Shown piece after piece: positions 13,108 to 15,036 of a stretch of 15,036 bases of DNA (its first letter is position 1; every line of letters begins with the position of its first letter). Both the position numbers and the translations under genes were made by a program. Source of the stretch: Candidatus Kaiserbacteria bacterium RIFCSPLOWO2_01_FULL_54_13. Lineage in GTDB: Bacteria > Patescibacteriota > Minisyncoccia > Phycocordibacterales > UBA2100. The notes under the pieces were generated by a model, which worked only from the letters and a program-made list of their open reading frames with translations, was not told where the DNA came from and made no database searches. The DNA is taken from positions 1 through 15,036 of the forward strand of contig MFLZ01000015.1 in the NCBI GenBank assembly GCA_001781685.1. Direction: 5' to 3'.

Positions 13108-13491
13108 ATGGAATTCGACTACACCACAACCACGAGAAAGAAATTTGACGAGGCCGTGCACGGCGTGCAGGAAGAGATCGCCCGCTCCGGTATGAAAGTT
13201 TTGCACGTTCACGACGTGCAAAAGACTCTGAATGAGAAGGGATTTGAACGAGAACCGTTTAAGATAATCGAGTTTTGTAACGCCAAGTACGCAGACGCCT
13301 TTTTGAGCGCCGACATCAAAATCGGGCTGTGCATGCCCTGCAAGATAAACGTGTACGTCAAGGACGGCCAGATGGTTATTTCCGGAATGCGTCCGATTAT
13401 TCTGCCTCAGTTTTTCCCGAACGCAAACTTAGGCAGGATGCCGGAGGAGGTCGACAGCATGGTCCGAAATATCATCGACAACGCGAAGTAA
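13108..13491 (+). CDS. DUF302-family protein
   Basis: A 127-residue soluble protein matching DUF302: an N-terminal helix (FDEAVHGVQEEIARSGMKVL), then HVHDVQKTLNEKGF, the core FKIIEFCNAKYADAFLSAD (residues 51-69) and the strand IGLCMPCKINVYVKDGQMVIS (72-92). The family's usual Cys in '..lPCrv.Vye' is Cys78. Cys75 adds a CxxC, and Cys57 is the conserved 'Cn' residue, so three thiols could meet in the fold. The biochemical role of DUF302 is not established; it is often encoded next to copper-export and DUF5676 genes. It starts 14 nt after the ATPase stop, so it probably shares the transcript. There is no signal peptide, which suggests a cytoplasmic location. Confidence 0.82.
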   Translation: MEFDYTTTTRKKFDEAVHGVQEEIARSGMKVLHVHDVQKTLNEKGFEREPFKIIEFCNAKYADAFLSADIKIGLCMPCKINVYVKDGQMVISGMRPIILPQFFPNANLGRMPEEVDSMVRNIIDNAK

Positions 13492-13494
13492 CTT

Positions 13495-13758
13495 ATGAAC
13501 AAACTCAATGCCGTAGCTCTCGCAAATACTTTCGCAATTATTGACTTAGTTTTGCATCCGCTTTTTCATCTCTGGATATGGGTTTCCCCAGGTACCTACG
13601 AGTGGGCGATGAACATATTTATCGCGGGGCTGAAGTTGAATGTTACAAGTTTTGACTCCGGTCTGTCGCATGTCGTACTTGGAACGGTTCTCGAGGCTGC
13701 AGTTTTCTGGATTCTTGGGTATTCAGTCGCTTTCTTGTACAACCGGTTGAGTAAATGA
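13495..13758 (+). CDS. DUF5676-family small membrane protein (second copy)
   Basis: An 87-residue protein with two hydrophobic helices, about 6-32 (AVALANTFAIIDLVLHPLFHLWIWV) and 58-83 (SHVVLGTVLEAAVFWILGYSVAFLYNRL), linked by a short loop with amphipathic WAMNIFIAGLKL. The layout and the closing 'aflYNrl' match DUF5676 and resemble the protein encoded at 9658-9951, although sequence identity between the two is low, so they are old paralogues and not a recent duplication. His21 and His25 in the first helix may be metal ligands. It starts 3 nt after the DUF302 stop, indicating one transcript. The function is unknown. Confidence 0.75.
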   Translation: MNKLNAVALANTFAIIDLVLHPLFHLWIWVSPGTYEWAMNIFIAGLKLNVTSFDSGLSHVVLGTVLEAAVFWILGYSVAFLYNRLSK

Positions 13759-13773
13759 ACCACTTTTCGTTCT

Positions 13774-13866
13774 ATGAAAAGAAGTCACAAGACTGTTTCA
13801 AAAGAAAATCTGTCGCCGAAAGGCTGGTCGATACAGATCAGATCATCAGGTAAAAAAAAGTATTGA
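13774..13866 (+). CDS. Possible 30-residue basic peptide
   Basis: A short frame encodes MKRSHKTVSKENLSPKGW and continues to GKKKY, with many Lys/Arg/Ser residues and no hydrophobic segment. It falls in the 130-nt gap between the DUF5676 and DUF2892 genes and is A+T-rich. Its ATG lies within a hairpin, CTTTTC (13763-13768) with GAAAAG (13776-13781). No ribosome binding site is seen and I do not recognise it. It may not be translated. Confidence 0.3.
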   Translation: MKRSHKTVSKENLSPKGWSIQIRSSGKKKY

Positions 13867-13888
13867 AATCTAATCATTACAAAAAACT

Positions 13889-14089
13889 ATGACTCAAAAT
13901 CTTGGACGTCTCGACAGGATACTGCGCTTCGCGCTCGCTCTCTGGTGGCTTGGGCCGTGGGCGCCGTCATACGGCATCCCGCTTGTCGATTGGGGCATTT
14001 TCCTCGTAGGGTGGATCGCGCTTTTCGAGAGCTTTTCGGCGTGGTGCCTGCTCCACTCGTTCTTAGGCGTAGACAACAGGAATCAATAG
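13889..14089 (+). CDS. DUF2892 (YgaP-like transmembrane) protein
   Basis: A 66-residue membrane protein that matches DUF2892 from end to end: the N-terminal QNLGRLDRILRFALALW corresponds to the family's '.Nvg..dR.iR...g', two helices follow (about 10-27 and 33-52), and the C-terminal SAWCLLHSFLGVDN corresponds to '..CPly.llGint'. Cys53 is the conserved Cys of that motif; the Pro that usually follows it is Leu here. In YgaP this module follows a rhodanese domain; here it stands alone, as is common. No Shine-Dalgarno site is present. Its presence in a metal-resistance cluster suggests a role in envelope thiol or metal handling, which is inference. Confidence 0.78.
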   Translation: MTQNLGRLDRILRFALALWWLGPWAPSYGIPLVDWGIFLVGWIALFESFSAWCLLHSFLGVDNRNQ

Positions 14090-14157
14090 GCTGGGCTTCG
14101 GTGAACGCGCTGTCTCATATATCATTGTCGCTCTGAATGTCGTCCTCCCGTGGGATG

Positions 14158-14185
14158 TTGCCATTTTGCTTATGAATGGTATTAT
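14158..14185 (+). promoter_or_regulatory. Promoter candidate, leaderless, for the two-TM protein
   Basis: TTGCCA (14158-14163) and TATTAT (14180-14185) are separated by 16 nt. The ATG at 14193 starts seven bases after the -10 box, so the transcript would have no leader. This also argues against the in-frame starts at 14166, 14172 and 14184, which lie within the promoter. Confidence 0.55.
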
Positions 14186-14192
14186 GTACCGC

Positions 14193-14597
14193 ATGAAATT
14201 CTGGGTAACTTCGGTTCTCACTATCGGGGTTGTTGCGGTTGGAGTGTTTGGATTTGTCGGAATGAGCCATGATATGAGCCATGGATCCGGCTGCATCGCA
14301 TCCGTCGTGAACAAGAATGCCGTCTGCCCCGAGGACGCACTCTCTTCCGCCCTCTATCACATTACCGCATACAAGACTTTTTCAGAATTCACCATAGCCT
14401 CAACTTTTTTTGCGCTAATCACGCTTCTACTTTTGCTCCTTGCGGCCGTTCTTGCCACGAAAGAGAAGTTGCGTCCAATCCCGCTCAGACGGCAGAGGGT
14501 GCGCTGGCAGGATGATTTTCACACATCGCATCGAGAGAAATTTCTCCGGTGGCTCTCTCTTTTTGAGAACAGTCCCTCACGTATCTGCGGCGCGTAG
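14193..14597 (+). CDS. Two-TM protein with a His/Met/Cys-rich outer loop
   Basis: I do not recognise a named family. From the ATG at 14193 the protein has 134 residues: TM1 about 3-23, a loop of about 40 residues containing MSHDMSHGSGC (24-34), Cys45 and His56, TM2 about 66-89, and a basic C-terminal tail 90-134 (RRQRVRW) that should lie in the cytoplasm, placing both helix ends inside and the loop outside. The loop's Met24, His26, Met28, His30 and Cys34/Cys45 are typical ligands for copper, silver or mercury, which fits the surrounding island. The start is chosen from the promoter at 14158-14185; longer forms beginning at 14166, 14172 or 14184 are possible. A hairpin terminator follows. Confidence 0.65.
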   Translation: MKFWVTSVLTIGVVAVGVFGFVGMSHDMSHGSGCIASVVNKNAVCPEDALSSALYHITAYKTFSEFTIASTFFALITLLLLLLAAVLATKEKLRPIPLRRQRVRWQDDFHTSHREKFLRWLSLFENSPSRICGA

Positions 14598-14630
14598 AGA
14601 TCCGTAGCACGGATTTGTAGGCGCTGCGTT

Positions 14631-14660
14631 GGTCCTCTCTAAAGAGGACCTTTAGGTTTT
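14631..14660 (+). terminator. Rho-independent terminator after the two-TM gene
   Basis: GGTCCTCT (14631-14638) and AGAGGACC (14643-14650) form a perfect 8-bp stem with loop CTAA, followed by TTTAGGTTTT. A smaller hairpin ATCCG-TAGCA-CGGAT (14600-14614) precedes it. The broken T-run makes it a moderate terminator; it may also be one of the dispersed palindromes of this genome. Confidence 0.6.
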
Positions 14661-14676
14661 CTAACGGTACACAGAT

Positions 14677-15036
14677 ATGAACAAAACTACAATTGCAGCG
14701 GGCGCGCTCGTCCTCGGCGTCATCGGGCTCTTCGTCTGGGGCGCAGAGAATCGAGCGTCGCTTCCGGGGAACAGCGTGTCACAAAAAAGCGCGCTTGCCG
14801 CAGCGGAGACATTCTATGATTTCGGGGAGATCTCGATGAAGAACGGGAATGTCGAGAAAATGTTCGAAGTCACGAATCCGACCGACAAAGACATCACACT
14901 CCAAAGTCTCACTACCTCGTGCATGTGCACCACCGCCTTCATCGTGAAGGACGGCGTACGCCGCGGACCATTCGGAATGGTCGGGCACGGCAGCTCCGTG
15001 CCGAGAGCGAATGAAGTCGTTCCGGCCGGCGGGAAG
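14677..15036 (+). CDS. DUF1573-domain exported protein, 3'-truncated by the window
   Basis: The frame is open to the window end (120 codons visible). An N-terminal membrane anchor or signal covers residues 5-22 (TIAAGALVLGVIGLFVWG). A DUF1573 (Ig-like, ASPM-SPD-2-Hydin-type) domain starts about 44: TFYDFGEISMKNGNVEKMFEVTNPTDKDITLQSLTTSCMCTTAFI. The family signature sCgCT is present as SCMCT with Cys82 and Cys84. Such proteins face the extracytoplasmic side; their function is unknown, but the CxC pair and the surrounding metal genes make thiol-based metal binding plausible. The ATG follows the terminator by 16 nt, and I find no convincing promoter or ribosome site for it. Confidence 0.8.
   Translation, partial: MNKTTIAAGALVLGVIGLFVWGAENRASLPGNSVSQKSALAAAETFYDFGEISMKNGNVEKMFEVTNPTDKDITLQSLTTSCMCTTAFIVKDGVRRGPFGMVGHGSSVPRANEVVPAGGK

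Noticed and set aside
14166..14192. TTG or earlier ATG starts for the two-TM protein
   Set aside because: They lie within the TTGCCA-N16-TATTAT promoter candidate; the ATG at 14193 fits both the promoter and the hydrophobic N-terminus.
1..15036. tRNA, rRNA, CRISPR arrays or intact insertion sequences
   Set aside because: I saw no cloverleaf-like segment, no regularly spaced direct repeats and no transposase-like protein in any frame I could support.

Overview
The window reads as a fragment of a Candidate Phyla Radiation / Patescibacteria genome, most like the Parcubacteria group. This is an inference from gene content, not from a marker gene. The clues are an ECF sigma factor paired with a DUF5667 membrane protein, a secreted PG_binding-IPT/TIG-PKD surface protein, small DUF5676 membrane proteins, few clear Shine-Dalgarno sites, and many short perfect palindromes both between and inside genes. 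Every gene I can support is on the + strand. Most of the window is GC-rich; the main exception is an A+T-rich stretch at about 10363-10888.

Layout. 1-3265: a split MacAB/Lol-like export system of HlyD-type adaptor (5' end cut off by the window), FtsX-type permease and LolD/MacB-type ATPase, spaced 3 and 6 nt apart. 3347-4651: an MFS_3-type transporter behind a palindrome that contains a TTGACA box. 4695-6396: ECF sigma factor plus DUF5667 candidate anti-sigma partner. 6438-7325: EamA/DMT transporter. 7433-9151: secreted multidomain surface protein, followed by a structured spacer and a rho-independent terminator.

9362-15036 is a metal-response island. A CsoR/RcnR-family repressor is transcribed from a promoter whose spacer contains a G/C-tract operator. 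After it come a DUF5676 protein, a 32-residue His-rich membrane peptide, a 57-residue heavy-metal-binding-domain protein coupled by an ATGA overlap, a peptide-deformylase-like gene that looks inserted, a P1B-type metal ATPase, a DUF302 protein, a second DUF5676 protein, a possible 30-residue peptide, a DUF2892 protein, a two-TM His/Met/Cys-rich protein, and the start of a DUF1573 protein that runs off the window. The likely logic is sensing by the repressor, capture by small Cys/His/Met proteins and export by the ATPase.

Main points of interest: (1) the ATPase has CPD where copper ATPases have CPC, while its other two transmembrane metal motifs are of copper type; (2) the repressor has ligands C-H-H rather than C-H-C; (3) the deformylase-like protein has Gln in place of the first His of HExxH, and a diverged 3' tail of a second csoR lies immediately upstream of it; (4) two perfect palindromes sit in frame inside protein-coding linkers, in the HlyD adaptor and in the ATPase, resembling palindromic elements that spread through genes; (5) a roughly 25-bp imperfect inverted repeat bounds the gap before the small membrane peptide; (6) a 19-bp element is shared upstream of the ECF sigma gene and the surface-protein gene.
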